Below are positions 36,430-46,431 of a DNA stretch of 64,000 bases, one piece after another. This DNA is from G965232465 sp965232465 (GTDB lineage: Bacteria > Pseudomonadota > Alphaproteobacteria > JAQWUY01): the NCBI GenBank assembly GCA_965232465.1, contig OZ246977.1, forward strand, positions 1 to 64,000. The letters run 5' to 3'. The notes beneath the pieces are model-generated. The model ran no database searches, had not been told where the DNA came from, and saw only the letters and a list, made by a program, of their open reading frames with translations. Both the position numbers and the translations under genes were made by a program. Position 1 is the first letter of the stretch. Each line of letters begins with the position of its first letter.

Positions 36430-36720
36430 GTAGTGTGTATAAAAATTGTATAACTCTGTGGATAAATCTGTTAATAATTTTGTGAACATCTTTTATACAC
36501 ACGATACTAAAACATTATACAAGGTTTTATCCACATGTGCATAAAATTTTACACTATTTTTATATTTTGTGTATAATCCTTGATCTTAGTTATATTTGTG
36601 GGGCACTTATACTGTATAATTCTGTGGATAATTTTGTATAGTTCTGTATAATATAAATATACATTTATACAGTGGCTTATTATTACTATTATTTATTTAT
36701 ATATATATATTATTATAAAA
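36430..36720. other. oriC: Chromosomal replication origin oriC
   Basis: Seven exact matches to the DnaA box TTATNCACA lie within about 200 bp: minus orientation at 36434-36442, 36457-36465, 36536-36544, 36568-36576 and 36623-36631, and plus orientation at 36493-36501 and 36527-36535. A GC-free AT-rich tract (about 36679-36720) next to them suits duplex unwinding. The flanking genes maf and hemE are the known neighbours of the origin in Caulobacter and other alphaproteobacteria. Genes diverge from this point on both sides. The hemE ATG begins 3 bp after this region. Confidence 0.93.
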
Positions 36721-36723
36721 TAC

Positions 36724-37770
36724 ATGAAAAAACCCGTTTTGCAATGTTTATCCGGTAGCCGTCCAGATACAATCCCCATATGGCTTATGCGTCAAGCCGG
36801 CAGATATTTACCAGAATATCACCAAATTCGCAATACAAGTGAGTCATTTTTAAATGTATGTTATAATCCAAAATTGGCAACAGAAATTACTTTGCAACCC
36901 ATTCGCCGTTTTGATTTTGATGCCAGTATATTTTTTGCTGATATTTTGGTGATTCCTGATGCGTTGGGGCAACACCTGCATTTTGAAAAAAATGTTGGTC
37001 CTGTGTTACAGGTACCAAATGATAAAATGGCATTTTTACGCACTTTGGAATCGAATTTACCTAAAATACATATATCATTAAATCCATTATATGAAACTTT
37101 GGATAGGTTAAAAATCGCCCTGCCCAATAAAACCACTTTAATAGGTTTTTCCGGATGTCCTTGGACGATTGCAACATATATGATTTTAGGGCGGGGAAAA
37201 CAAAATTTACAAAAATGTATCGATTTTGCCAAAAAAAATCCGGATTTTTGGACGCCTTTTTATGATATTTTAACAGAAAGTATTACCCAATATATTATAC
37301 AACAAATATCTGCTGGGGCAGAGGTTATTCAGCTGTTTGATAGCTGGGTCGGGGTATTACAGGGGGCGGATATAGATGTGTTTTGTACCCATCCAATAAA
37401 AAAAATTATTAAAAAAGTAAAAACTGTTGCACCGCATATTCCGATTATTGTATTTCCAAAAAATATACATATGGACATTGATATATTTCAACAAAAAACC
37501 GATTGTAATGCCATCAGCCTTAGCACCCTAAGTATGGTATCAAACAGCACACAAACATATCCTGTGCACAGCACACAAACATATCCTGTGCAAGGATGTT
37601 TATGTCCACAAATATTAAAATCGGGCGAAAATTTAGAACAACATGTGTTTGATATTTGTAATGCGTTAAAACACCGTCCCCATATATTTAATTTGAGCCA
37701 CGGTATCGATAAACAAACCCCCATTGCCCATGTACATCGTTTAATCGAAGCTGTAAAAAGGTATACATAA
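36724..37770 (+). CDS. hemE: Uroporphyrinogen decarboxylase
   Basis: HemE removes four carboxyl groups from uroporphyrinogen III to give coproporphyrinogen III. Motifs are PIWLMRQAGRYLPEY (substrate Arg23 and Arg27), ASIFFADILVIP with catalytic Asp73, GFSGCPWTIATYMILG, and FNLSHGIDKQTP near the end. At 348 residues the length is normal. An oddity lies at 37545-37592: a perfect 24-bp tandem duplication encodes STQTYPVH twice, just before the QGCLCPQIL segment where homologues read QGNLDP. That substitution makes the loop unusual, though the frame is intact. Confidence 0.94.
   Translation: MKKPVLQCLSGSRPDTIPIWLMRQAGRYLPEYHQIRNTSESFLNVCYNPKLATEITLQPIRRFDFDASIFFADILVIPDALGQHLHFEKNVGPVLQVPNDKMAFLRTLESNLPKIHISLNPLYETLDRLKIALPNKTTLIGFSGCPWTIATYMILGRGKQNLQKCIDFAKKNPDFWTPFYDILTESITQYIIQQISAGAEVIQLFDSWVGVLQGADIDVFCTHPIKKIIKKVKTVAPHIPIIVFPKNIHMDIDIFQQKTDCNAISLSTLSMVSNSTQTYPVHSTQTYPVQGCLCPQILKSGENLEQHVFDICNALKHRPHIFNLSHGIDKQTPIAHVHRLIEAVKRYT
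37545..37592 (+). repeat. Perfect 24-bp tandem duplication inside hemE
   Basis: Two identical 24-bp copies beginning CAGCACACAAACATATCC lie end to end and keep the reading frame, adding eight residues to HemE in a surface-loop region. Confidence 0.95.
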
Positions 37771-38211
37771 ATGTATATATTTTTAAAAATACTGCATATT
37801 GTGGCATTTACCAGCTGGATGGCAGGATTGTTTTATTTACCCCGGTTGTTTGTATATCATTGTGGGGCGGATGCCACATCAAAAATGGATAAAACATTTC
37901 AAATTATGGAATATAAATTATATTTTTATATTATGTGGCCAGCCATGGTTGTAACCATATTAAGTGGTATTTTTATGATATATATCAAATTTTTACAAAA
38001 TGAAGTTCCCGAAATTCAATTATGGGGGATTGTTAAAATATTTTTTGTCGCCATGCTGATTTGGTATCATATACGCTTAAATGTATACAGGAAACACTTT
38101 ATACAGAATATAAATACCCATAGCCATAGGTTTTATCGATTTTTAAATGAAGTACCAACGGTTATTTTTATTATTATTGTTACCAGCGTAGTAGTAAAAT
38201 TTACTTGGTAA
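37771..38211 (+). CDS. hemJ: Protoporphyrinogen IX oxidase HemJ
   Basis: HemJ is an integral-membrane protein that oxidises protoporphyrinogen IX to protoporphyrin IX in most alphaproteobacteria. The 146-residue sequence begins LKILHIVAFTSWMAGLFYLP with the conserved His and the RLFVYH block. Further family features are the LYFYIMWPAM helix, WYHIRLNVY and RFLNEVPT. Four membrane helices are expected. The ATG follows the hemE stop with no gap, so the two haem genes are co-transcribed. Confidence 0.93.
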   Translation: MYIFLKILHIVAFTSWMAGLFYLPRLFVYHCGADATSKMDKTFQIMEYKLYFYIMWPAMVVTILSGIFMIYIKFLQNEVPEIQLWGIVKIFFVAMLIWYHIRLNVYRKHFIQNINTHSHRFYRFLNEVPTVIFIIIVTSVVVKFTW

Positions 38212-38223
38212 TAAAAAAAGTGT

Positions 38224-38251
38224 TTGACAACAAATAATTTTAATATATAGT
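38224..38251 (+). promoter_or_regulatory. Promoter for rho
   Basis: Consensus TTGACA (38224-38229) and TATAGT (38246-38251) are 16 nt apart in the hemJ-rho gap. The predicted leader before rho is about 120 nt and AT-rich; long leaders at rho often carry autoregulation, which I cannot confirm here. Confidence 0.6.
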
Positions 38252-38375
38252 ACCCCTTAGATTAAAATTTAAAAATATTCTTTATTTACACAAAAATCTT
38301 TCATACACTTTTTGTATATTTTAAAATTATTGGAAAAATCTAAATCATATCATTATTATTTATGGAAATTATATT

Positions 38376-39641
38376 ATGCATATCAAGGACTTAAAACAAT
38401 TATCCGCATCAAATCTTATTCACATGTGTACAGAAATGGAAATTGAGGATATTCCCAGTTTAAATCGTGAACAACAAATTTATTCTATACTAAAAAAGCG
38501 CTGTGAAATGGATGAACCCATATTCAGTGAAGGGACTTTGGAAATATTATCGGATGGTTTTGGGTTTTTACGATCTGTGGAAGCCAATTTTTTGGTGGGA
38601 CCTGATGATATATATGTGGCACCATCACAAATTAAAAAGTTTGGTTTTCGTACGGGGGATACAATTGAAGGAAAAATTTCTTCCCCACGGGAAGGGGAAA
38701 AATATTTTCGTCTAAAAACCCCTTTAAAATTAAATTACACAGACATTGAAAAAATTCGCCATCGGGTAAATTTCGACAACTTGACCCCCTTGTATCCAAC
38801 GGAAAAATTAAATTTGGAAGTGGAACAAAAAACTGCTAATAAAAACAAGGATATGACCACCCGTATTATCGAATTGGTTGCCCCCATTGGGAAAGGACAA
38901 AGATCTTTAATTGTCGCCCCCCCCAGAACGGGCAAAACCATGGTAATGCAAAATATTGCCCATGCGATTACCGCCAATCATTCCGAAGTGCATTTAATGG
39001 TATTATTGATCGATGAACGCCCCGAAGAAGTAACCGATATGCAACGGTCGGTAAAAGGTGAAGTTTTTGCATCCACATTCGACGAACCTGCATCCCGACA
39101 TGTACAAGTATCTGAAATGGTGTTGCAAAAGGCAAAACGATTGGTGGAATTAAAACGGGATGTGGTAATTTTACTGGATTCTATTACCCGTTTGGGACGG
39201 GCATATAATACGGTTATTCCCAGTTCGGGGAAAGTATTAACCGGGGGGGTCGATGCGTTTGCTTTACAACGCCCAAAACGCTTTTTTGGCGCCGCCCGTA
39301 ATATTGAAGAAGGGGGATCATTAACCATTATTTCCACGGCTCTTATTGAAACGGGATCCCGTATGGATGAAGTTATTTTCGAAGAATTTAAGGGTACGGG
39401 TAATTCCGAATTGGTGTTGGATCGTAAAATTGCCGATAAACGCATATTCCCTGCTATTGACATTGAAAAATCTGGGACCCGTAAAGAGGAATTATTGGTA
39501 TCGAAACAGCACATTTCAAAAATGTGGGTGATACGCAGAATATTACCAAATTCGGCGGGGGATGCGTTGGAATTTATTTTGGACAAGTTAAAATTTACCA
39601 AAAATAATGCTGATTTCTTTGACAGTATGGGGAAAAATTGA
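38376..39641 (+). CDS. rho: Transcription termination factor Rho
   Basis: Rho is the hexameric RNA helicase that ends transcription. The 421-residue protein has the N-terminal helical domain, the cold-shock-type RNA-binding domain (GTLEILSDGFGFLR; DIYVAPSQIKKFGFRTGD), Walker A IVAPPRTGKT with Lys about 187, Walker B VVILLDSITRLGRAYN, and the secondary RNA-binding Q/R-loops (TGGVDAFALQRPKRFFGAARN). In the P-loop, Arg-Thr replaces the usual Lys-Ala. The location beside hemE-hemJ at the origin is typical of alphaproteobacteria. Confidence 0.97.
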   Translation: MHIKDLKQLSASNLIHMCTEMEIEDIPSLNREQQIYSILKKRCEMDEPIFSEGTLEILSDGFGFLRSVEANFLVGPDDIYVAPSQIKKFGFRTGDTIEGKISSPREGEKYFRLKTPLKLNYTDIEKIRHRVNFDNLTPLYPTEKLNLEVEQKTANKNKDMTTRIIELVAPIGKGQRSLIVAPPRTGKTMVMQNIAHAITANHSEVHLMVLLIDERPEEVTDMQRSVKGEVFASTFDEPASRHVQVSEMVLQKAKRLVELKRDVVILLDSITRLGRAYNTVIPSSGKVLTGGVDAFALQRPKRFFGAARNIEEGGSLTIISTALIETGSRMDEVIFEEFKGTGNSELVLDRKIADKRIFPAIDIEKSGTRKEELLVSKQHISKMWVIRRILPNSAGDALEFILDKLKFTKNNADFFDSMGKN

Positions 39642-39647
39642 TCGAAT

Positions 39648-40040
39648 ATGTATCGCTGTATTGGGTTTATAGTTGCTTTTGTTATAAGTATGGCAAATGT
39701 GGCATATGCAAATCAAAAAGCATGTAATTTTTTTCAGAAGTTATTTGGTATGTGTTCGATTTCTGTAAAATCGGGGGAAAGCACATCCCCCTCTGTGGTA
39801 CAATCCCCCAATGGTAAAAAATATATCATGCGTAAAAAATCCCCCCCCATACAAACATTAACATCGATTAAGAATACTAACACAGGGGGGGATTTATTTT
39901 CGCAACTGGCGAATTTAAATCAAGACATTGTACTACTCGACCCAGCACAAGCAAAAAAACCCCCTGTAAAAAAGCCCCCAAAATTAATAAAAGTTATCAG
40001 AACACCCCCCCAAAAAAAATTAAAAAAGGTATTGCGGTAA
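39648..40040 (+). CDS. Small secreted or periplasmic protein of unknown function
   Basis: I do not recognise this 130-residue protein. It has an N-terminal signal peptide (GFIVAFVISMANVAYA, cleavage probable after AYA), two cysteines early in the mature part, and a strongly basic, Pro/Lys-rich C-terminus (KKPPVKKPPKLIKVI). The coding DNA has several long C-runs. It starts 6 nt after the rho stop, so it may be co-transcribed, and it converges with addA at a 1-bp gap. Confidence 0.6.
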   Translation: MYRCIGFIVAFVISMANVAYANQKACNFFQKLFGMCSISVKSGESTSPSVVQSPNGKKYIMRKKSPPIQTLTSIKNTNTGGDLFSQLANLNQDIVLLDPAQAKKPPVKKPPKLIKVIRTPPQKKLKKVLR

Positions 40041-40041
40041 T

Positions 40042-43000
40042 TTATATTTCAAGTAAATGGCAAGTATATGTCCATAATAATGCGGTGCGAATGGTTTTAT
40101 GGGGGTAAATTTTGCATATTAAATCCCTGTATATATACAGTTGTTTTTTGTATATTTCAGGCACTTTATCCAAGGTTTCCGGTGGGGGACGGTTGGATTT
40201 AAAATCAATAATCCAAACGGTGTCATCGGTAATACATAAGCGGTCTATGACACCGCTTACAGGGGTTTGTTTATTATCGATGGTAACAATACCTGATATG
40301 GGGACTTCTGCCCGTGTGTTGGCGGCAAAAATAAACGGATAGGTTGTAATGACCGCCATGATTTCTTGTGTATATTGGTGTTGTGTTTCTGGGCTTAGTT
40401 TAAAATTAGGGGTCTGTAAATATCGTTGTAGGGTACACAGGCGGTTTTCAGGGGCAACAAAACTGATATTTTCCAGAGCTTGGTGCATAATATTGCCCCG
40501 TTTATAAATATCATCAGTTGCCTTTTTATGTAATGTTAAAGGACTGGGTGCAGGGGTGGTATCGGTGGTCAAAGCATTCGATGGGCTAAGCGGTCGTACA
40601 TTGGGCGATTCGGTTGTGGCGTTCCGTGTTGCCCAATCGGGTATATGTATGGTATCTGAGCGGTTTATATGCATATTGGGGGAGGGGGGCACAGGCGTTT
40701 GGGTGTTGCTTGTGTATGTATATATATGGGCTTCGCTGTCCCAAAGGTCATCCCTATTTTTATATTTTTTATAGGGTTTATAAGGTGTTTTTTGATGGGT
40801 TTTTAAATCTTCCATGCCTTGTTGTAACGCCGTGTACCAGCACCAATTGTTATGTTTTCTGCCATATCCCCCACATATGAGCATATCTTGTGCACGGGTC
40901 ATTGCCACATATAACAGGCGCTTACTTTCCATGATGTCCTTGTCTAGTATGTTCTGGCTGATATTAAGTTTTTCACGGGCAATGGTGCGGTGCTGTTTGT
41001 TGCGGGCAAAAACAATTTGGGTTTTATTATCGTTCCATAAAAGGGTCTCCATGTCCCTGTCGTCCCGATAACAATCGGGGACAATGACAATCGGTGATTC
41101 CAATCCTTTGGCACCATGTACGGTCATAATCCGCACTTGATTTTGTTGTCCATCGTCCGCATCCCGTTTGATTTGTATGGCATCATTTTCAATTTTATCG
41201 ATCATTCCTTGTATGGTGGGAATATTATCCCTTTCATATTCCATTGCCAGTTGTAGCAATTCGTCAATAACATCTTGCACCTGTATGCCCAATCGGGCAA
41301 TAAATGCTTGTCTGCCGGTTAAAGATGTATCGCCCCCAGCACATAGGGGGCATGGGGTGTTTAACATATAGTTTATAATTTCAAATGGACGGGAAAAATC
41401 CGCCATATTTAAGAATTTTCGTATATATTCGACAATATGGGTATGGTCTGTCATATGACAAAGGGCATGCCACAAGGTGTTATGACGGTTATGGGCAAAG
41501 GCAAAAATATCCGCATCGTTCAATCCAATCAGCGGGGATTTTAATATACATGCCAAAGTTAAATCATCTTCTGGTAATATGGAAAATTGTAACAGTGCCA
41601 AAATATCTTTTACGGCAATATCATCACATAATGTCAGGCGGTCATTGCCCGCTACTGCTACGCCAATACGGTTTAAAGTACGGATTAACGCATTGACAAA
41701 ACCGCCGCTGCGTTTTTTGACCAATACCAATATATCCCCCCTTTGTGCCAGCCGGTTTTTTGAGGGTAAAAAGGTTTTATTTTCGATAATATTTTTAATG
41801 TGATGTGCTATTTCCTGTGCGTAGGCTATGGGGGCTTTGGGTATCATATTATCTTGTGTATATAATACGGGTAACAATTCGACTTTCCCATAATCATGGG
41901 CACGGTTTGCTTCGTGTGCAATCCGGGTGTTTGTTCCCAATTGTGTAACCCCTGCTTGTGCCATGGTCGTATCGACCCATTGTAACACCGCCGGCACAGT
42001 GCGAAACGATACGGCAAGGGGAATGTCTTTAAAGGTGTATTTTGCCCCCTGTGATAGGGTTTGAAAATAGGTTTTATTATCAAAAAATCCTTGTGGATCG
42101 GCACCTTGAAAAGAATAAATCGACTGTTTATCGTCCCCCACCGCAAATATAGTATGGTCTGGATATGTGCCGGCGTGCATGGGGGATGCAAAAAACGGGC
42201 TGATAATATCCCGTAAAATGTGCCATTGTTCCGGCGAAGTATCTTGTGATTCGTCCAATAATATATGCTGATGCCCTTTGTCGGTTTTATAGGTTACCCA
42301 TTCTGCAATCCCCACTTTGGAAAACAGGCGTTTTGTATAATAAATAATATCGTCAAAATCCAATACATTATGGGTGTGTTTGGTTTTTTGATATGCAGGG
42401 ATAACACAGCGTGCCACATGTAATAATGCGTCTGTATTTTGTGCCATTTGTAACAGTACAATTTTCGTATTATAATCCTGATAGATTTGGGATATAGGAT
42501 CCAGTATATGTATATTTTTTTGTAAAATAGCTGGGGGTTTGCCCCGTCCCAAAGAAAAGCCTGTGCCATCTTTTTTGTAATGATCGTCGACAAATTTATA
42601 TGCCCTGTCAAAATTTATATCTTGTGCAAATAAAGCATCAATGGCGTTTACATATTTTTCGGCTGTTTTCCCTGTTTTTCCTTGTATATTCCCATGAAAT
42701 TCCCATATGGTATCGGTTATCTTTAAGAAATTTTGTAAAAATTGCTGTTGATATGTGTCCTCTGTATCCTGCTCATAAATCCCCAATGTTTTATATACAC
42801 TATACTTATTTGTAAACACCGTGTCAAAAATGTGTCTTTGTGTCAGTATGTTATGCAGTATGATATTAAAGTCGTCCAGGGTTCCATGCTTTACCATATG
42901 TTGTAAATGGGGCATAATATGCGGGTTTTGTGTCGTTTCAGTAAACACTTTTTTAACAATAGAATCGGGATTTTCCAAGACTTTAAAGCTTACGGGTACG

Positions 43001-43422
43001 GCGGATTCAAGCGGGAATTGTGCCAATAACGATTGGCAAAAACTGTGAATTGTTTGAATTTTTATGCCCCCTGGGGTGTCCAGTACCTGTGCAAATAAAT
43101 GGCGGGCGGTTGCCATATGTGTATCGGTGGGGGGGGCACCCAATATTGTAGTTAAATCCTTTTGCAGTTGTACATTGTTTTCCGTTGTCCAATTGCATAA
43201 ATTTTTGGTAATGCGGTTTTGCATTTCCGCTGCCGCTGCTCTGGTATAGGTAATGGCAAGAAGTGTTTGGGGTTTGGCACCGTTTAATAACAATCGCAAA
43301 ACCCGTTGTACCAACACTTTGGTTTTGCCTGACCCGGCGGAGGCCGACACCCACGCATTATGGGCGGGGTCTGAGGCGTCGACTTGATATGCGGTTGCCC
43401 GCTCAGCGGGGGTATTGGTCAT
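40042..43422 (-). CDS. addA: Double-strand break repair helicase-nuclease AddA
   Basis: AddA is the UvrD-like helicase and nuclease subunit of AddAB, which resects DNA ends for RecA repair. It has Walker A SASAGSGKT (Lys33), DESQDTSPEQW (motif II), VGDDKQSIYSFQGAD (motif III), MTVHGAKGLESPIVIV (motif V), LLYVAMTRAQD (motif VI) and a C-terminal RecB-like nuclease core (GVIDRL...WIIDFKSN). At 1,126 residues it has the normal alphaproteobacterial size. The start overlaps the addB stop by 4 nt (ATGA). Confidence 0.96.
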   Translation of the reverse strand: MTNTPAERATAYQVDASDPAHNAWVSASAGSGKTKVLVQRVLRLLLNGAKPQTLLAITYTRAAAAEMQNRITKNLCNWTTENNVQLQKDLTTILGAPPTDTHMATARHLFAQVLDTPGGIKIQTIHSFCQSLLAQFPLESAVPVSFKVLENPDSIVKKVFTETTQNPHIMPHLQHMVKHGTLDDFNIILHNILTQRHIFDTVFTNKYSVYKTLGIYEQDTEDTYQQQFLQNFLKITDTIWEFHGNIQGKTGKTAEKYVNAIDALFAQDINFDRAYKFVDDHYKKDGTGFSLGRGKPPAILQKNIHILDPISQIYQDYNTKIVLLQMAQNTDALLHVARCVIPAYQKTKHTHNVLDFDDIIYYTKRLFSKVGIAEWVTYKTDKGHQHILLDESQDTSPEQWHILRDIISPFFASPMHAGTYPDHTIFAVGDDKQSIYSFQGADPQGFFDNKTYFQTLSQGAKYTFKDIPLAVSFRTVPAVLQWVDTTMAQAGVTQLGTNTRIAHEANRAHDYGKVELLPVLYTQDNMIPKAPIAYAQEIAHHIKNIIENKTFLPSKNRLAQRGDILVLVKKRSGGFVNALIRTLNRIGVAVAGNDRLTLCDDIAVKDILALLQFSILPEDDLTLACILKSPLIGLNDADIFAFAHNRHNTLWHALCHMTDHTHIVEYIRKFLNMADFSRPFEIINYMLNTPCPLCAGGDTSLTGRQAFIARLGIQVQDVIDELLQLAMEYERDNIPTIQGMIDKIENDAIQIKRDADDGQQNQVRIMTVHGAKGLESPIVIVPDCYRDDRDMETLLWNDNKTQIVFARNKQHRTIAREKLNISQNILDKDIMESKRLLYVAMTRAQDMLICGGYGRKHNNWCWYTALQQGMEDLKTHQKTPYKPYKKYKNRDDLWDSEAHIYTYTSNTQTPVPPSPNMHINRSDTIHIPDWATRNATTESPNVRPLSPSNALTTDTTPAPSPLTLHKKATDDIYKRGNIMHQALENISFVAPENRLCTLQRYLQTPNFKLSPETQHQYTQEIMAVITTYPFIFAANTRAEVPISGIVTIDNKQTPVSGVIDRLCITDDTVWIIDFKSNRPPPETLDKVPEIYKKQLYIYRDLICKIYPHKTIRTALLWTYTCHLLEI

Positions 43423-46418
43423 GTGTCCCCCTCAGTAGTGTTCCATTCGTCTTCCCGAAACAGGTGGGCATAATTGTTGTACAGTACCGCCTTTCCCGTG
43501 CGGTATTGTTTATAATACGGGGTTTTATCGTCCGCATATGTATCAATTTGGGTGTATAATGCGTTTAGGGTAGTATCCAATGTATCACTTTGTTCATAGG
43601 GCACAATAGAAAATTTGCGTTTTGTCATCCAATATTCCGCCATATCCGATGTACAATTTGGTATATCCTCACATGCCCCCTGTGTTACCATATATGATTG
43701 TAATATAAGTTGGGGTACCTTACCTGCGTTTACCAATTTTTTGGGTATTTCGGTCCCCGTTTTATAATCGACAATAATCGCCTTATTGTCTTTGGTTATC
43801 TTGTCCTGGGTTATATCAATTCGGTCGGCGATTCCCCTGATGGTAAACGGGTTGTTATTTTGCGTCTGCAAGGTATATTGTATATTTTTTTCAAAATACA
43901 TGTGTGTTGTTTGTATCAGCCGTTGCCAAAATTGCTCGATAAATTGGGGGGCAAAATCATTAAATTCTGGTTTTATTTGTAATTGCACGGCGGGGACATT
44001 TTGATATAACGCAAAATGTGCATCGGCAATATCACAAAGGTTTTGCAATGCGTGTTGCTGATCTGTGTTGTGGGGGGCTGTATAATATATGTGACTGTAT
44101 TTTTTGGCAAAGTCTTCTAATATGGCATGGATAAGACTGCCCTTAAATGCAGGGTTTGAATCCGTTGCCAAGTCATCGAATTTATACAATTTTAAAATAT
44201 GCTGTGCGTATATTTGATAGGGGTCTTCATACCAAGTTTGAATATTTGTCATGCTCAGTTGTGTGGGACGGCTGGCAATGGGGGGGGTAGGTTTCGGCTC
44301 TGATATTTTGACGGATTCTTTGATGGATTCGGTAACCATATCCATATGGTGTGCCAGTTTGGCATAATCCGTGTCAGGTTTTGGCAATGAGGACATGCCA
44401 TATGCCTTACCCACCGCCTCGAATCGTTGCCACCAACGGGAGGCAATGGTGGGGGATCCGCTGTGTTTTTCCGATCGACTAAATAGGACAGTGTCGCCAT
44501 TGCAAGCACTCAGCACATCGTGTGCCGACACCCCCACCGATCGGTCTATGGTCGGCAGCTTAAGATCTTTTGCCATTGTATTTGATACCCATATATTTGT
44601 GTTGGGGGGTGGGGGGAGCGTGCCTTCGTTACACCCCCCAAAAATAACCGTATCGACGGTTTGTAACCGCCCCTCCAATGTTCCCCATATATATAATCTG
44701 GGGTGCATACCATAGGTTTTGCGGACGGTTTGACCCTGTAATAACGATTCAAACACCTGCTTATAATCGGGTATAGAAAAACCTTGTTTAAAGGTGATGA
44801 CATCCGCTTTGTCCAAAATATGGGCACAGGTTTTTGATAAAACATGTCCCTCTTGTTTGTGCCATAAAATATGTGCATCCGTTTTGATTTTTGATAAACT
44901 TTCCGCCACTTGAATATGGGCCATAAGCAGGCTTTTTATATCCGTATCTGCCCCAGATAAGGGGGCAAATGCTTGGTTAATTTTTTGTAAAAACTGTACC
45001 ATGTTATCGATTTTGGCGGTTTTTTCTGTTTGGGCTTTAATATGGCGTAGGAAAAATCTATCGTTGTCGAGCCGATGATACAGGGTATCGATAATCCCTT
45101 GTATGCCTGTGCCAATGATATATCCCCTAAGGGCATATGTTTCTAATGTACGCACTTTTTGCAAAAAATATCCCCTGTTATATCCCATATGACACAAGGG
45201 ATGTTTTAACAGCTTCACCAATGCGGTGGGGGTAAAATTTTCTGCTTGTGTATCAATAACCAACCGCATAAACACCGCTTCTGGGGTTAAATGCAGGGGC
45301 ATACCCGAACTGTCATCAATGGCGATGTGCCACCGTTTTAGGATACTTATTACCATGCGTGACAGGTTTTTATCGGCGGTAATCAGTGCCCCGGTTTTGC
45401 CCTTTGTTTCCAGTACATGTCGAAGGGCAAGGGCAATCGACATGGCTTCGTGGGTGGGGGTAGTACATTGCATAAAACGGATACCAGAAAACAGGGTATC
45501 TGTGTCCATATGCGAGTTTTGTTGGGGGATGGTGTTCCAATCCTGTGTACATACGGCGGGTAAAAAGACTTGGGTACATAGGGTATGTCGTTGTAATTTT
45601 TGTGCAGGCAACATATGGGGTCTTGTATCGCCCATATACGATGCCATTAAATACTGTGGATGCGAGGGGTCGTTGCGTATGGCGTCTGTATACGCCGTGT
45701 GTGCATATGCGGGTAAAATTACCGTGCCGTGCTGTAGGTTTTGTACCGCATCCAGCAACCGCCCAATAATCGGATAAGTGGCGGTAAAGCCCACACAAAA
45801 TATATGGTTTGTATGGGTTTGTATTTGATGGATTATTTGTTGAAAACACTGCATACGATATGCCCCTATATCGCATATGCCTTGCTGTTGTAAATGCTGT
45901 TGCCACAGGGGATAAAAGTGTTGTAAAAATGTGGTGGTAACCGCCCAGTGTTCGGATACATTTGGACGCATATTATCGATACAGTTTAACAAATCATCAA
46001 AATCCACTTCGTACAAATGTAAATTATCAAACAGTTTTGCCAATTGATTGGCATATGCCATCGCCATGGCAAAAGAAATGTTTTGTAAATGTGTGCTTTT
46101 GTGGTAATACGCCCACACTGTATCAGCCAACCACAATTGCCGTTCGGTGCTGTCCACAGGGGGGGTGATATACGCCCCCCCGTAAAATTCAGCGGTTTCG
46201 GCAATGCTGTCATCACTTGATATACTGGTAATTTGCGGCATTAAGGTGGGTTTACCATCAAATTTGCGTAAAATTTCTGTTTGTAATGCTTTGGCAAGGC
46301 GGTTTGTGGGGACAAATATTTTTGTATCAGGCATATCGGTTGTACTATAACCCTCTGTATATACTAAGGACAAAACCTGTTGTAAAAAATTATCGCCAAT
46401 ATGTGTTGCATATAACAT
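43419..46418 (-). CDS. addB: Double-strand break repair protein AddB
   Basis: AddB is the partner of AddA, a helicase-fold protein with its own nuclease. The alphaproteobacterial type is recognised by FVPTNRLAKALQ near the start, FGGCNEGTLPPPP in the middle, and a C-terminal RecB-family nuclease (SMTNIQTWYEDPYQIYAQHI; GSLIHAILEDF; IRGIADRID; AIIVDYKTG). At 999 residues it is full length. It is directly upstream of addA with a 4-nt overlap, and 13 bp downstream of a methyltransferase gene that is not part of the usual operon. Confidence 0.93.
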   Translation of the reverse strand: MLYATHIGDNFLQQVLSLVYTEGYSTTDMPDTKIFVPTNRLAKALQTEILRKFDGKPTLMPQITSISSDDSIAETAEFYGGAYITPPVDSTERQLWLADTVWAYYHKSTHLQNISFAMAMAYANQLAKLFDNLHLYEVDFDDLLNCIDNMRPNVSEHWAVTTTFLQHFYPLWQQHLQQQGICDIGAYRMQCFQQIIHQIQTHTNHIFCVGFTATYPIIGRLLDAVQNLQHGTVILPAYAHTAYTDAIRNDPSHPQYLMASYMGDTRPHMLPAQKLQRHTLCTQVFLPAVCTQDWNTIPQQNSHMDTDTLFSGIRFMQCTTPTHEAMSIALALRHVLETKGKTGALITADKNLSRMVISILKRWHIAIDDSSGMPLHLTPEAVFMRLVIDTQAENFTPTALVKLLKHPLCHMGYNRGYFLQKVRTLETYALRGYIIGTGIQGIIDTLYHRLDNDRFFLRHIKAQTEKTAKIDNMVQFLQKINQAFAPLSGADTDIKSLLMAHIQVAESLSKIKTDAHILWHKQEGHVLSKTCAHILDKADVITFKQGFSIPDYKQVFESLLQGQTVRKTYGMHPRLYIWGTLEGRLQTVDTVIFGGCNEGTLPPPPNTNIWVSNTMAKDLKLPTIDRSVGVSAHDVLSACNGDTVLFSRSEKHSGSPTIASRWWQRFEAVGKAYGMSSLPKPDTDYAKLAHHMDMVTESIKESVKISEPKPTPPIASRPTQLSMTNIQTWYEDPYQIYAQHILKLYKFDDLATDSNPAFKGSLIHAILEDFAKKYSHIYYTAPHNTDQQHALQNLCDIADAHFALYQNVPAVQLQIKPEFNDFAPQFIEQFWQRLIQTTHMYFEKNIQYTLQTQNNNPFTIRGIADRIDITQDKITKDNKAIIVDYKTGTEIPKKLVNAGKVPQLILQSYMVTQGACEDIPNCTSDMAEYWMTKRKFSIVPYEQSDTLDTTLNALYTQIDTYADDKTPYYKQYRTGKAVLYNNYAHLFREDEWNTTEGDT

Positions 46419-46431
46419 GTTATATACTTTC

